Below, in pieces: positions 9,661 through 19,252 of a stretch of DNA of 50,769 nucleotides (position 1 is its first letter; the number at the start of each line of letters is the position of its first letter). The DNA comes from Hyphomicrobium sp. (GTDB lineage: Bacteria > Pseudomonadota > Alphaproteobacteria > Rhizobiales > Hyphomicrobiaceae): contig PEQZ01000003.1 of assembly GCA_002928395.1 (NCBI GenBank), positions 1 to 50,769 of the forward strand, in the 5' to 3' direction. A program made the translations under genes and the position numbers. The notes beneath the pieces were generated by a model, which saw only the letters and a program-made list of their open reading frames with translations, searched no databases and had not been told where the DNA came from.

Positions 9661-11025
9661 ATGCAGACCAACTTCACCGCCGAGCAGCTCAAAGACCCGC
9701 GCATCAGCGAGGCCGACAAGATCCTGAGGCGGTGCGTCCATTGCGGGTTCTGCACGGCGACATGCTCGACCTATGTCATTCTCGGCGACGAGCGCGACAG
9801 TCCGCGCGGCCGCATCTATCTCATGAAGGATATGTTCGAAAAGGGTGCTGACGCGAGCCCAGAAGTCCAGCACCATGTCGACCGCTGCCTGTCGTGCTTG
9901 TCATGCATGACGACGTGTCCCGGCGGCGTCGACTACATGCACCTCGTTGACCTCGCCCGCGCGCACATCGAGGAGACCGGCACCCGGTCGTTCAAGGATC
10001 GCGCAATGCGGAAGCTGCTCGCGCTGACGGTTCCCTACCCCGATCGGTTCAAGCGGGCATTGAAACTGGCGCCACTCGGCCGGCCATTCCTGCCGTTGAT
10101 GCGGCGGTTCGGCTTGAAAGAGCTGGCGGCGATGATCGAATTGGCACCGCGGCAGTTGCCGCCGTCGGCGACCTATTCGGGGGCGGGCGCTGCGGCCACG
10201 CAATCGGAGCGCCGGGCGAGGGTCATCATGCTCGCAGGCTGTGCGCAGCAGGTGCTAAGGCCCGAGATCAACGACGCGACGATCAGGCTATTGGCGCGGC
10301 GCGGTGTCGATGTGGTGGTGTCGGCCGGCGCCGGTTGCTGCGGCGCCCTTCAGCACCACATGGGCAAGGAACAGGATGCTTTACGCTTCGTGAAGGCGAA
10401 CGTGGACGCTTGGACGAAAGAGATGGCCAAAGGCGCCGTCGACGCCATCGTCATCAACGCGTCGGGCTGCGGCACGACAGTCAAAGACTACGGTCACATG
10501 CTGAAAGACGATCCTGAGTATGCACAGCGAGCCGCAAAGATTTCAGGGCTCACGGTCGACGTCAGCGAATTCGCGACCAAGTATGATCTGGGCCCGCCCG
10601 TGCGCTGGTCGTCGCTTCGCATCGCTTACCATTCTGCGTGCTCTCTTCAACATGGGCAGCGCGTGACGGACGAGCCGAAGGCGCTGCTGAAGAGGGCCGG
10701 CTACACCGTGGTCGACATCGGTGAAGGGCACATTTGCTGCGGATCGGCGGGAACCTACAACATCCTTCAGCCGGACCTGGCGCGGGAGCTGCGCGACCGC
10801 AAGATCAGGAACATCCGAAATGCCAAGCCGGATGTCGTGGCGGCGGGCAACATAGGCTGCATCACGCAGCTGGCAGGCGGCATGGACATCCCGATCGCGC
10901 ACACTGTTGAATTGCTGGACTGGGCCTATGGTGGGCCAGTACCCCGCGGTCTCGAAAGCCTGGCGACGTTCGTCTCGGACGTGCCGAAGCCGAAAAGCGT
11001 TATGGAGGACTACATCCGGGCCTGA
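9661..11025 (+). CDS. glcF: glycolate oxidase iron-sulfur subunit GlcF
   Basis: GlcF passes electrons from the flavin subunits of glycolate oxidase to the respiratory chain. The 454-residue product has two 4Fe-4S motifs near the N-terminus, CVHCGFCTATCSTY (about residues 25-38) and CLSCLSCMTTCPGGVDY (about 78-94). Two CCG domains follow, seen as AGCAQQVLRPEIN with AGCCGALQHHMG, and HSACSLQHGQR with ICCGSAGTYN. The ATG at 9661 has AAGG about six bases upstream; an in-frame extension to 9610 lacks family support. It closes the glcDEF operon. Confidence 0.93.
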   Translation: MQTNFTAEQLKDPRISEADKILRRCVHCGFCTATCSTYVILGDERDSPRGRIYLMKDMFEKGADASPEVQHHVDRCLSCLSCMTTCPGGVDYMHLVDLARAHIEETGTRSFKDRAMRKLLALTVPYPDRFKRALKLAPLGRPFLPLMRRFGLKELAAMIELAPRQLPPSATYSGAGAAATQSERRARVIMLAGCAQQVLRPEINDATIRLLARRGVDVVVSAGAGCCGALQHHMGKEQDALRFVKANVDAWTKEMAKGAVDAIVINASGCGTTVKDYGHMLKDDPEYAQRAAKISGLTVDVSEFATKYDLGPPVRWSSLRIAYHSACSLQHGQRVTDEPKALLKRAGYTVVDIGEGHICCGSAGTYNILQPDLARELRDRKIRNIRNAKPDVVAAGNIGCITQLAGGMDIPIAHTVELLDWAYGGPVPRGLESLATFVSDVPKPKSVMEDYIRA

Positions 11026-11078
11026 ATTCGGGGCGGTCGGATCACCAAGCAGAACACGAGGACCCCATCCGAGACGCG

Positions 11079-11918
11079 ATGACCGATACCGCAGCCCCCT
11101 CTCCCGACTTCCGACACGAGATCGGTCCGTTCGACATCATTGGCGACGTCCACGGCTGCGCGGACGAACTGGTCGAGCTCCTTGCGAGGCTCGGGCACGG
11201 CGTCCGGTTCACGGGCGACGGCGCAAAGCGCCGGGTCAAGCTCGACGGCACCAGCAGCCGTAAAATCGTGTTCGTCGGCGATCTCGTGGATCGCGGGCCG
11301 AAAGCGCCGGATGCTCTCCGTATCGTTATGGCGCTGATCGCCGCAGGAAGGGCGATGGCCGTGCCGGGCAATCATGATGCAAAGTTTCGGCGTTGGCTCG
11401 ACGGGCGGCAGGTCAAAGTGAGCCACGGTCTCGAACGTACAGTGGAACAGTTGGGCCGCGAAGGCGCTGCGTTCCATGACGAGGTGAAAGTGTTTCTAGA
11501 TGGCCTGCCCTACCACCTGTGGCTCGACCGCGGGCGGCTGGTGGTGGCGCACGCAGGCATCAAGGAAGAGATGATCGGTCACGACAACGGAAAAGTGCGC
11601 AACTTCTGCCTTTACGGGGAAACCAGCGGCGGCGTTGATCCATTCGGATTGAGCGTGCGCTATCACTGGGCGGCGGAGTATCAAGGCGATGCACAAATCG
11701 TCTATGGCCACACGCCGGTCGCCGATGTGGAATGGGTCAACAACACCCTCTGTATCGATACGGGCTGCTGCTTCGGCGGGCGGCTGACGGCACTGCGCTG
11801 GCCGGAACGGACGCTGGTCTCGGTGCCGGCGCGCGAGACGTATGCCAAGGCGTTGCGACCTTTCGGTCATCCGCCGAACCGGCCGGCTGCGGGGTTGAAG
11901 ACGGATACGAGCGCTTGA
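11079..11918 (+). CDS. metallophosphoesterase, PrpE/Ser-Thr phosphatase type
   Basis: This 279-residue protein has all the metal-binding motifs of calcineurin-type phosphoesterases: GDVHGC (22-27), GDLVDRG (67-73), GNHD (97-100), then VVAHAGI and YGHTP. The order and spacing match the small bacterial Ser/Thr phosphatase group that includes PrpE-like diadenosine tetraphosphatases. The substrate cannot be told from sequence. It lies 53 bp after glcF on the same strand and may be read through from that operon. The C-terminal tail after VPARETYAKAL is short and unstructured. No strong ribosome-binding site is seen. Confidence 0.82.
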   Translation: MTDTAAPSPDFRHEIGPFDIIGDVHGCADELVELLARLGHGVRFTGDGAKRRVKLDGTSSRKIVFVGDLVDRGPKAPDALRIVMALIAAGRAMAVPGNHDAKFRRWLDGRQVKVSHGLERTVEQLGREGAAFHDEVKVFLDGLPYHLWLDRGRLVVAHAGIKEEMIGHDNGKVRNFCLYGETSGGVDPFGLSVRYHWAAEYQGDAQIVYGHTPVADVEWVNNTLCIDTGCCFGGRLTALRWPERTLVSVPARETYAKALRPFGHPPNRPAAGLKTDTSA

Positions 11919-11998
11919 CGGCGCTGTCATGGCGCGATGATCTCCCGATGGCAGGCTGAAAACCTCGGGGCAAGACTTCGACAACAGGGATCATCACG

Positions 11999-12328
11999 AT
12001 GCAACGCATGTACCTTTCCGTGTTTGCCCTCCTCCTACTCGGCGCGGCGCCGGTGGTGCTTATGGTCAGCGGATCGCAGGCCGTGTCGAAAGCGAGCTTC
12101 ACGCGCGAGGCCAACACCGATCGCTCCGGCAACGACATGAAGGTCGTGACATTGGCGGCGGATCAGGACGCGGCGGCGTGTGAAGCGCTCTGCGCGGCCA
12201 CCCAGGGGTGCGTCGCCTACACCTATGTCAAGCAAAGCAAAACCGTGCCGCAACCGGTTTGCCGCATCAAGGATGCCAAACCCTTCGGCCACCAGAGCAG
12301 CTGCTGCACGAGCGGCGCAGCGAAGTAG
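11999..12328 (+). CDS. small exported PAN/Apple-domain protein
   Basis: The product is 109 residues. Residues 5-28 form a hydrophobic signal or anchor (YLSVFALLLLGAAPVVLMVS). The rest fits a single PAN/Apple module: ACEALCAATQGCVAYTYVK, then PVCRIKD and a terminal SSCCTSG, with cysteines at 61, 65, 71, 88, 102 and 103. PAN modules fold around disulfides and usually bind proteins or sugars, so the protein probably acts in the periplasm or at the cell surface. Its partner is unknown. A second ATG at residue 4 is possible. It appears monocistronic. Confidence 0.7.
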   Translation: MQRMYLSVFALLLLGAAPVVLMVSGSQAVSKASFTREANTDRSGNDMKVVTLAADQDAAACEALCAATQGCVAYTYVKQSKTVPQPVCRIKDAKPFGHQSSCCTSGAAK

Positions 12329-12542
12329 TCGCGCGGTTTTCATCCAGTCTGCCGGCGTGCTACCCTCGGCCCTGTGGCATCGTCGATCTGAAAAGGCCGG
12401 CTAGGTCGATCCGTGCGCTCAGCCCTGCCGAACACGCCGTGGGCACGCGCGTGCCGCCCCTTCTTCAACGCAGACGCCGGTGGTAGCGTCGGCCCCGATT
12501 CCCGATGCGAGAACGCCAGTCAGCAAATTCGAGAGGGTGCCG

Positions 12543-14936
12543 ATGAGTGCACAACCGAGCCCACACACGAGCAAGATCAACTCCGCGATTGCCGCCGAAC
12601 TCGGCGTCGGCGTGGGCCAGGTCGCAGCCACCGTGGAGATGCTCGGCAAAGGCGCGACGGTGCCGTTCATCGCGCGCTACCGCAAGGAAAAGACCGGCGG
12701 GCTCGACGACACTCAGTTGCGGAAGCTTGAAGAGCGGCTCGGATACCTGACCGAACTCGAGGACCGGCGGACATCCGTGCTGAAGGCGATCGAGGAGCAG
12801 GGCAAGTTGACGCCGGAACTGGCCCGCGCAATCGCCGGCGCCGGCACCAAGGTCGACCTCGAGGATCTCTACGCACCCTACAAGATCAAGCGGCGGACCA
12901 AAGCGCAGATTGCGCGGGAAGCGGGCCTCGAACCGTTGACAGACGCGCTGCTGGCGAACCCGGCGCTGTCACCGGAGACGGAGGCCGCGAAGTTCCTCAG
13001 CGCCGAGAAGGGCGTGGTGGATACCAAGGCCGCGCTCGACGGCGCCCGCCACATCCTGATCGAGCGCGTCGGCGAGAGACCCGAGCTGGTCGGTGGCCTC
13101 AGAACATGGCTGTGGGGTGAGGGCGTGGTGCGCTCGAAGCTCGTCAAGAGCAAGGAAACCGAGGGCGCCAAGTTCTCCGATTATTTCGAATTCACCCAGC
13201 CCATCCGCGATCTGCCGTCGCATCGCGCCCTCGCCCTCCTGCGCGGCCGCAACGAGGGCATTCTGGAACTCGAACTGGACGTGGAGCGCGACGAGACCAA
13301 GGCGCATCCGGCGGACGGCAAGATCATGGTGGCGTTCGGCATCCGCGACCAGGGCCGGCCGGCGGACAAATGGCTCGCCGATACCGTGAAGCTCGCCTGG
13401 AAGGCCAAGCTGCACGTGTCGCTGAGCGTCGATCTGATGTCGCAACTCAAGGAAAAATCCGACGGCGAGGCCATTACCGTGTTCTCGCGCAATCTGAAGG
13501 ATCTGCTGCTGGCCGCCCCTGCTGGCCCGCGCGTGACGATGGGGCTCGACCCCGGCATTCGCACGGGTGTGAAGGTGGCGGTGGTGGACGCGACCGGCAA
13601 GGTTCTCGATACGGCCACCGTCTATCCGCACGAGCCGAAACGCGACTGGAACGGATCGCTGGCGGCGATCGCGGCTCTGGTGATGAAGCATCGCGTCGAT
13701 CTGGTCGCCATCGGCAACGGCACGGCAAGCAGGGAGACGGAAAAGCTTGTCGCAGACCTTATGAAGAAGCTGCCCGAGCTCAAACTGACCAAGGTCGTGG
13801 TCAGCGAGGCGGGTGCGTCGGTCTACTCGGCGTCGGAACTGGCGGCCAAGGAGTTCCCGGAGCTGGACGTTTCGCTCCGCGGCGCAGTCTCGATCGCACG
13901 GCGGTTGCAGGACCCGCTGGCCGAACTCGTCAAGATCGACCCCAAAGCGATCGGCGTCGGCCAATACCAGCACGACGTCGACCAGGGCGGACTGCAGCGC
14001 TCGCTCGACGCGGCCGTCGAGGACTGCGTGAACTCAGTCGGCGTGGACGTGAATACGGCGTCCGCGCCGCTGCTCGCGCGTGTGTCGGGCCTCAACCCGA
14101 CGCTGGCAACGAACATCGTCGCCTTCCGCAACGAGAACGGTGCGTTCAAGGCGCGGACAGCCTTGAAGAAGGTGCCGCGCCTGGGTCCGAAGGCGTTCGA
14201 GCAGGCAGCCGGATTCTTGCGCATCATGGGCGGCACCAATCCGCTCGACGCCTCGGCCGTGCACCCGGAAGCCTACACCGTGGTCGAGCGGATCTCGGAA
14301 AAGACGGGCAAGCCGTTGAAGGCCATCATCGGCGACCGCGCGTTCGTCAAGACGCTCAAGCCGGCCGAGTTCGCGGACGCCATCTTCGGCATTCCGACCG
14401 TCATCGACATCCTGGCCGAGCTCGACAAGCCGGGCCGCGACCCGCGCCCCGAGTTCAAGACGGCCACGTTCAAAGACGGCGTTGAGAAGATTTCTGACCT
14501 GCGTCCGGGCATGCAGCTCGAGGGCGTGGTGACCAACGTCACCAACTTCGGCGCGTTCGTGGATATCGGCGTGCACCAGGACGGGCTCGTGCATATTTCG
14601 GCGCTGTCGGACCGGTTCGTGAAGGACCCGCACGAGGTGGTGAAGGCCGGCGAAGTGGTGAAGGTGCGTGTGATAGAGGTCGACCCGGAGCGCAAACGGA
14701 TCGCGCTCTCGATGAAGTCGGGCTCGACAGGTGCCGGGGGAGCGGTGTCCGCACCCGGTGCATTCGCGCAGGACCGGCCGCGGCCATCGGCAGGCACCGG
14801 GGCCGGCTCAGGTTCTGGACCGGGCAAGAGCGGCGCGCACGTTGCGGCTTACCCCCAGCCGACGCCGAGGAAGTCAGAGCCGCCAGCCGAGAGCGCGCTG
14901 GCCGCCGCCTTGAAACGGGCGCAGGAGAAACGGTAA
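12543..14936 (+). CDS. tex: RNA-binding transcription accessory protein Tex
   Basis: Tex binds nucleic acids and affects transcription and RNA turnover. The 797-residue product has the full domain order: Tex N-terminal helices ([35 protein letters not shown]), a YqgF-like RNase H fold ([17 protein letters not shown], about 330-345), helix-hairpin-helix repeats ([15 protein letters not shown] to [15 protein letters not shown], about 500-560) and an S1 domain ([17 protein letters not shown] to RIALSM, about 658-726). The C-terminal tail is rich in G, S, P and A, probably disordered, and ends [13 protein letters not shown]. The ATG at 12543 has GAGAGGG just upstream; the open frame from 12480 is not needed. 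The gene looks intact and stands alone. Confidence 0.95.
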   Translation: MSAQPSPHTSKINSAIAAELGVGVGQVAATVEMLGKGATVPFIARYRKEKTGGLDDTQLRKLEERLGYLTELEDRRTSVLKAIEEQGKLTPELARAIAGAGTKVDLEDLYAPYKIKRRTKAQIAREAGLEPLTDALLANPALSPETEAAKFLSAEKGVVDTKAALDGARHILIERVGERPELVGGLRTWLWGEGVVRSKLVKSKETEGAKFSDYFEFTQPIRDLPSHRALALLRGRNEGILELELDVERDETKAHPADGKIMVAFGIRDQGRPADKWLADTVKLAWKAKLHVSLSVDLMSQLKEKSDGEAITVFSRNLKDLLLAAPAGPRVTMGLDPGIRTGVKVAVVDATGKVLDTATVYPHEPKRDWNGSLAAIAALVMKHRVDLVAIGNGTASRETEKLVADLMKKLPELKLTKVVVSEAGASVYSASELAAKEFPELDVSLRGAVSIARRLQDPLAELVKIDPKAIGVGQYQHDVDQGGLQRSLDAAVEDCVNSVGVDVNTASAPLLARVSGLNPTLATNIVAFRNENGAFKARTALKKVPRLGPKAFEQAAGFLRIMGGTNPLDASAVHPEAYTVVERISEKTGKPLKAIIGDRAFVKTLKPAEFADAIFGIPTVIDILAELDKPGRDPRPEFKTATFKDGVEKISDLRPGMQLEGVVTNVTNFGAFVDIGVHQDGLVHISALSDRFVKDPHEVVKAGEVVKVRVIEVDPERKRIALSMKSGSTGAGGAVSAPGAFAQDRPRPSAGTGAGSGSGPGKSGAHVAAYPQPTPRKSEPPAESALAAALKRAQEKR

Positions 14937-15172
14937 GGCGGCACATGCCACGAGGGCCCCATGTCCCCCGTCCCGCGACGGCACGAGCCCGGACAACCTG
15001 TCGCAAGGCGGAACGCATCAAATTGATACGATGTCGTGTGAGCTATGCTCCCGCGGCGCTTTGAATTGACCGCACCTGTTGGTCCGAGTAGTGCATCAAT
15101 CATGGCACTCCGCCCCGCTGGCTCGGTCGGCGTAGGGCCACACACCCGTTCAGCGTCCGAGGTGCAAGCGTC

Positions 15173-16120
15173 ATGTCCGATTTGTCACAACCGGTTTTCA
15201 CGAATTGGCTGCCTGAGCACACGCGCGACTGGGGGCAGGCACCGATCTCACTCGGCCACAGCCTGCACAAGCACACTCTGTTTTCGTTCGACGCGCTGGC
15301 CGACCTCATCGACAACTACCCGCGTGAACACTATGCGCTCGTGCACATGGGCGCTCAAGGCTCGGCGCGGCGGACATGGCGCGAGGGTGACATCGGCGGG
15401 CTCAAAGGCCGGCAGGTGATCGAGGCGATACGCAACGGGCGGATGTGGCTCAATCTCCGGAACATCGGCCGCGTCGACGGCCGCTATGCCGAGATGCTCG
15501 ACCAGATGTTCGACGAAATCCGCGACAACGTCGGCGGCTACGAGACCTACGGGCGGACGTCCGGCATCCTGATCTCGTCGCCGAACGCGCAGGTCTACTA
15601 TCACATGGACCTGCCGGGGCAGAGCCTCGCCCAGATCCACGGCAAGAAGCGCGTCTACGTCTACCCGAATACCGCGCCGTTCCTGACGCCCGAACAGCTC
15701 GAGAGCATCGCGCTGTACGAGGTCGAGGTCGATGTGCCCTACGAGCCCTGGTACGATCGTCATGCCACGGTGTTCGAGGTCGAAGGCGGCCAGATGCTGC
15801 ACTGGCCGCTGAACGCGCCGCACCGCGTCGAGAACCTCGATTGCCTGAACGTGTCGATGACCACCGAATACTGGACCGAAGACATCCGCCGCAACCAGAT
15901 GATCAACATAGCCAACGGCATACTGAGGCAGAAGGCTGGACTGGCACCCAAGAGCCGCGCGACATCCGGGCCGGGCTTCTGGGCCAAGGCGGCGTTGCAG
16001 GCCGGCGTTCGGCGCTCTGGACTCTTGAAGCAGATGCGCAAGGCCAAACGGCCGATCGAGTTCAAGCTCGATAGCGCGCGGCTCGGCGGCATCGTGGAGT
16101 TGCAGCAGGCCGCCGAGTAA
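15173..16120 (+). CDS. cupin-like/JmjC-fold oxygenase
   Basis: This 315-residue protein resembles bacterial JmjC-like cupins that use Fe(II) and 2-oxoglutarate. The iron triad is visible as H144-M-D146 (in YYHMDLPGQ) and H217 (in NAPHRVEN). HGKKRVYVYP could supply the lysine or tyrosine that holds 2-oxoglutarate. The ATG at 15173 has GAGGTG about eight bases upstream. The next gene, a CelD-type acetyltransferase, starts 19 bp later, so the two are probably one operon. The pairing suggests modification of a shared amino-acid-containing or cell-envelope product. The substrate is unknown and the oxygenase activity is inferred. Confidence 0.7.
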   Translation: MSDLSQPVFTNWLPEHTRDWGQAPISLGHSLHKHTLFSFDALADLIDNYPREHYALVHMGAQGSARRTWREGDIGGLKGRQVIEAIRNGRMWLNLRNIGRVDGRYAEMLDQMFDEIRDNVGGYETYGRTSGILISSPNAQVYYHMDLPGQSLAQIHGKKRVYVYPNTAPFLTPEQLESIALYEVEVDVPYEPWYDRHATVFEVEGGQMLHWPLNAPHRVENLDCLNVSMTTEYWTEDIRRNQMINIANGILRQKAGLAPKSRATSGPGFWAKAALQAGVRRSGLLKQMRKAKRPIEFKLDSARLGGIVELQQAAE

Positions 16121-16139
16121 CAGCGGGGTTCCTGACGCC

Positions 16140-17351
16140 ATGACAGCCTCCTGGCCCACGATCAAGACCGGCGCCACGACCAACCTGGACGCAAGTTCGG
16201 CGCTCGTTCCGGCTGACGTTGTCAGCAAATCCACGACGGGCGGAGCCTATCGCGTGACCCGGATCGATGGCACGCGCGAGGTGCGGGCGCGGATCGCTTT
16301 GGCGGCGAACGACTGCACCGCGACGGTGTTCCAGTCCGAGCCGTGGCTTGCCGCCATTGGGCGCGGGCTTGCGCGCGACGGGTGTGGCGAACTCGTGGCC
16401 CTGGACGTCGCGGACGCCTCCAACGGCGAGCGCGTTGCGCTGCTGCCACTCACCATTGCACGTGAGAGGCGGCGCACCGTCGCGCGCTTTGCCGACCTCG
16501 ACGTGTCGGACTATCGCGGGCCGCTGCTCGGTCCGGCCGCGCCTCAGGACATGGCCGGGGAACGTGCATTGTGGGCAGCGGTCAAGCGCGGCTTGCCGGG
16601 GGTCGATCTGATCCGCTTCGAGGCGATGCCGGCCGAGATCGGCGGGCGGCCGAACCCTTTGGCACGACGCCATGACGCAACGCCTGCCCGCCTCAAGGGG
16701 TTCAGTGTCAGAATCGAGACGACGGTCGAAGCCATGCTGCGGGACCGCGGCAAGAAGTACCGCAAGGAAGCCGAGCGCTGCTTCCGGCTGCTGGAGAAGG
16801 AAGGCGCGCCGAAGTTCCGCCGAGCGGAAACGCCCGACGAGATCAACCGCGCCTATGCCGTGCTCGAGGCCCAGCAGAGTGCGCGGCAGATGGCGATCGG
16901 ACACGCATACGTGCTGGATCAGCCGCAATACTATGAGTTCTACCGCGACCTCTTGATGACCGAGCGCGAGAGCGGGTTCGCGGCAATATTCACGCTCGAA
17001 GCGGGGCCCGAGGTCGTGGCCGCGCTGATGGGCGTGGTGCGCGGCGACACGTTCACGCTGTTGCGCATCTCGAATGGCGGCGAGAAGTGGCAGCATCTGT
17101 CGCCCGGCCGGTTGATCGTGATCGAGGCCATGCGCCACTTCGTCGAGCGCGGCATTCGCACCTTCGACATGGGTGCCGGCGACTATCCGTTCAAGCGCGG
17201 GTTCGGAGCGGTGGAGACAGAGCTTTTCGATTTGGTGGCGGCGTGCTCGCTGCGCGGATTGCCGACAATCGCAGTCGAGCGGTCGAAGACGTTCGTGCGC
17301 CAGAGGCCGGTGTTGATGGCGGCGATCGGGCGGCTGCGCGGGAAGGCGTAG
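16140..17351 (+). CDS. CelD/BcsL-family GNAT acetyltransferase
   Basis: The 403-residue product belongs to the double-GNAT, FemAB-like group often called the cellulose biosynthesis (CelD) family. An N-terminal half (TVFQSEPWLAAIGRGL, VALLPLTIARERRRTVARF) is followed by the GNAT core (KYRKEAERCFRLLEKEG, VVAALMGVVRGDTFTLLRIS) and the signature TFDMGAGDYPFKRGFGA near residues 340-356. Members attach acyl or aminoacyl groups to polysaccharides or small metabolites. No cellulose-synthesis gene is nearby; the only partner is the JmjC-like gene upstream. The ATG at 16140 has a GGGG stretch before it. Confidence 0.75.
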   Translation: MTASWPTIKTGATTNLDASSALVPADVVSKSTTGGAYRVTRIDGTREVRARIALAANDCTATVFQSEPWLAAIGRGLARDGCGELVALDVADASNGERVALLPLTIARERRRTVARFADLDVSDYRGPLLGPAAPQDMAGERALWAAVKRGLPGVDLIRFEAMPAEIGGRPNPLARRHDATPARLKGFSVRIETTVEAMLRDRGKKYRKEAERCFRLLEKEGAPKFRRAETPDEINRAYAVLEAQQSARQMAIGHAYVLDQPQYYEFYRDLLMTERESGFAAIFTLEAGPEVVAALMGVVRGDTFTLLRISNGGEKWQHLSPGRLIVIEAMRHFVERGIRTFDMGAGDYPFKRGFGAVETELFDLVAACSLRGLPTIAVERSKTFVRQRPVLMAAIGRLRGKA

Positions 17352-17390
17352 GTCCGGCGTGTGCGGCGCAAGGGACGCAGCCCCGCCGAA

Positions 17391-17482
17391 TGTCATCCTC
17401 GGGCTTGTCCCGAGGACCCATTCAGCCGCTGATGCCGGCATGCGTGGAGCGATGGATCCTAGGCAAAAGGCCTAGGATGACA
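17391..17482. repeat. dispersed palindromic repeat between genes
   Basis: The element opens with TGTCATCCTCGGGC and closes with GCCTAGGATGACA, forming an imperfect inverted repeat with internal GGGCTTGTCCCGAGGACC and ATGGATCCTAGGC. Elements of this look (GTCATCCTCGGGCTTG...CCCGAGGACCCAT) are common dispersed repeats in Hyphomicrobiales genomes. It sits in the 277-bp gap before hisS, about 146 bp from its start. I saw no second copy in the window. It may form a long hairpin in RNA. Confidence 0.65.
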
Positions 17483-17628
17483 CCGTAACCCAACCGCTGA
17501 GCCTCAAACAGTTGCGCGCAGGTTTGCGGCGGGGGCACGATCCGCTATAAGGCCCACCACAGCAGATTCCTGCCCCGCCGCCCGGCTACCGAGGCCACCC
17601 GCGGGGCCGCAAGGACCGTTCACACACG

Positions 17629-19248
17629 ATGGTAAAACAGAACAAGAACTCGGGTCCGGAAGCCCGGCTGCCCAAGGGCTTTCGCGACATCGAGGCCGAC
17701 GAGATCCGCGTTTCGCAGGCAATGCTCGCGACCATCCGCGAGGTGTATGAGCGCTATGGCTTCGAGCCTCTGGAAACGCCGGCGCTCGAGTACACGGATT
17801 GCCTGGGTAAGTTTCTGCCCGACCAGGATCGGCCGAACGCGGGCGTGTTCTCTTTCAGTGATGAAGACGATAGCGAGCGCGGCTTGCTGCGCGGAGCCAA
17901 CGACGAGCGCGGCTTGCTGCGCGGAGCCAACGACGAGCGCGGCTTGCCGCGCGGAGCCAACGACGAGCGCGGCTTGCTGCGCGGAGCCAACCAAACGTGG
18001 ATGAGCCTGCGCTACGACCTGACCGCGCCGCTCGCCCGCTATGTCGCCCAGAATTCCGCGACGCTGCCGAAGCCGTTCCGGCGGTACGCGGTTGGCTCGG
18101 TGTTCAGGAATGAGAAGCCGGGGCCGGGTCGGTTCCGCCAGTTCACGCAGTTCGACGCCGATACGGTCGGCACCGACAACGTCGCCGCCGACGCCGAGAT
18201 GTGCATGCTGGCGGCGGACACGCTGGAGGCGCTCGGCATCGCGCGCGGCGACTATGTGATCAAGGTCAACAGCCGCAAAGTGCTGGATGGTGTGCTCGAA
18301 CTCGCCGGCGTCGATCCCGTCGATCCGGCCCAGGCCGGCAAGCGGCTCACCGTGCTGCGGGCGATGGATAAGTTCGACAAATTCGGTGTCGAAGGCGTCG
18401 CGCTATTGCTCGGCAAGGGGCGCAAGGACGAGAGCGGCGATTTCACGCCGGGAGCGGGGCTGGAGCCAAAGGCGATCGAACTGGTCACATCGTTTCTCGC
18501 GGCGTCCGCGGGCGACCGCAGCGGGACCATAGCGCGGGTGACACCGATCCTCGATGGTAACGCGCGCGCCGTCGACGGCATGGCGGAACTGAGCCAACTC
18601 GATGCGCTGGTCCGTTCGGCGGGCTACGAAAGCCGGCAGATCACGTTCGACCCCTCGGTCGTGCGCGGCCTCGAATACTACACCGGCCCGGTGTTCGAGG
18701 CGGAATTGACGTTCCAGGTGAAGGACGACGACGGCAACCCGGTGCGCTTCGGCTCGGTCGGCGGCGGCGGGCGATACGACGATCTCGTTTCCCGTTTCAC
18801 GGGCGAAAAGGTGCCGGCGACCGGCTTCTCGATCGGCGTTTCGCGATTGCAGGCCGCGCTCACCGTGCTCGGCAAATCCAGTGCAAAAGCAACGCTCGGC
18901 CCGGTGGTCGTCCTCGTCATGGACAAGGCCGAAATCGGAGCCTACCAGCGGCTGACGCAGACGCTGCGCAACGCCGGTATCCGCGCGGAGATGTACCTCG
19001 GCACGTCGGGCATGAAGGCGCAGATGAAATACGCCGACAAGCGCAACAGCCCTTGCGTGGTGATCCAGGGCTCCGACGAACGCGCCAAGGGCGAGGTCAC
19101 GCTGAAAGACCTGATCGAAGGCGCGAAAGCCGCGTCCGCCATCAAGGACAACAAGGAATGGAAGGACGCGCGGCCGGCGCAGGTGGCCGTCAAGGAGGCC
19201 GATCTCGTGGCCGAAGTACGCGCGATCCTGGCCCGGCACGAAGGCTGA
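17629..19248 (+). CDS. hisS: histidyl-tRNA synthetase with a 40-residue repeat insert
   Basis: HisRS charges tRNA-His. The class II motifs are clear: [19 protein letters not shown] (motif 2 region), the histidine-binding [12 protein letters not shown] and GGGGRYDDL, and [10 protein letters not shown] (motif 3). The sequence matches the divergent alphaproteobacterial HisRS lineage, whose tRNA-His lacks the usual extra G-1. Between FSFSDEDDS and [13 protein letters not shown], where relatives have a short turn (DDDEQW), residues 83-122 are four copies of [10 protein letters not shown]. Without them the length is 499, normal for the family. The frame is open throughout and hisZ follows after 4 bp, so the gene is presumably active with the insert looping out of a beta-hairpin. 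Confidence 0.95.
   Translation: MVKQNKNSGPEARLPKGFRDIEADEIRVSQAMLATIREVYERYGFEPLETPALEYTDCLGKFLPDQDRPNAGVFSFSDEDDSERGLLRGANDERGLLRGANDERGLPRGANDERGLLRGANQTWMSLRYDLTAPLARYVAQNSATLPKPFRRYAVGSVFRNEKPGPGRFRQFTQFDADTVGTDNVAADAEMCMLAADTLEALGIARGDYVIKVNSRKVLDGVLELAGVDPVDPAQAGKRLTVLRAMDKFDKFGVEGVALLLGKGRKDESGDFTPGAGLEPKAIELVTSFLAASAGDRSGTIARVTPILDGNARAVDGMAELSQLDALVRSAGYESRQITFDPSVVRGLEYYTGPVFEAELTFQVKDDDGNPVRFGSVGGGGRYDDLVSRFTGEKVPATGFSIGVSRLQAALTVLGKSSAKATLGPVVVLVMDKAEIGAYQRLTQTLRNAGIRAEMYLGTSGMKAQMKYADKRNSPCVVIQGSDERAKGEVTLKDLIEGAKAASAIKDNKEWKDARPAQVAVKEADLVAEVRAILARHEG
17875..17994 (+). repeat. four tandem 30-bp repeats inside hisS
   Basis: Copies lie at 17875-17904, 17905-17934, 17935-17964 and 17965-17994. 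The unit begins GAGCGCGGCTTGCTGCGC. Copy 3 has one T-to-C change (Leu to Pro), and copy 4 differs only in its last codon (GAC to CAA). The unit length keeps the reading frame, and other frames through the block also stay open. Within each unit GGCT and AGCC can pair across ten bases. The near identity points to recent expansion by slippage or unequal exchange. Confidence 0.97.
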
Positions 19249-19252
19249 TCCC

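Noticed and set aside
12969-13973. 334-residue minus-strand frame over tex
   Set aside because: Shadow of tex; composition and lack of motifs show it is not a gene.
17875-17994. CRISPR array
   Set aside because: The repeats are contiguous with no spacers, lie in frame in hisS and translate to a regular peptide.
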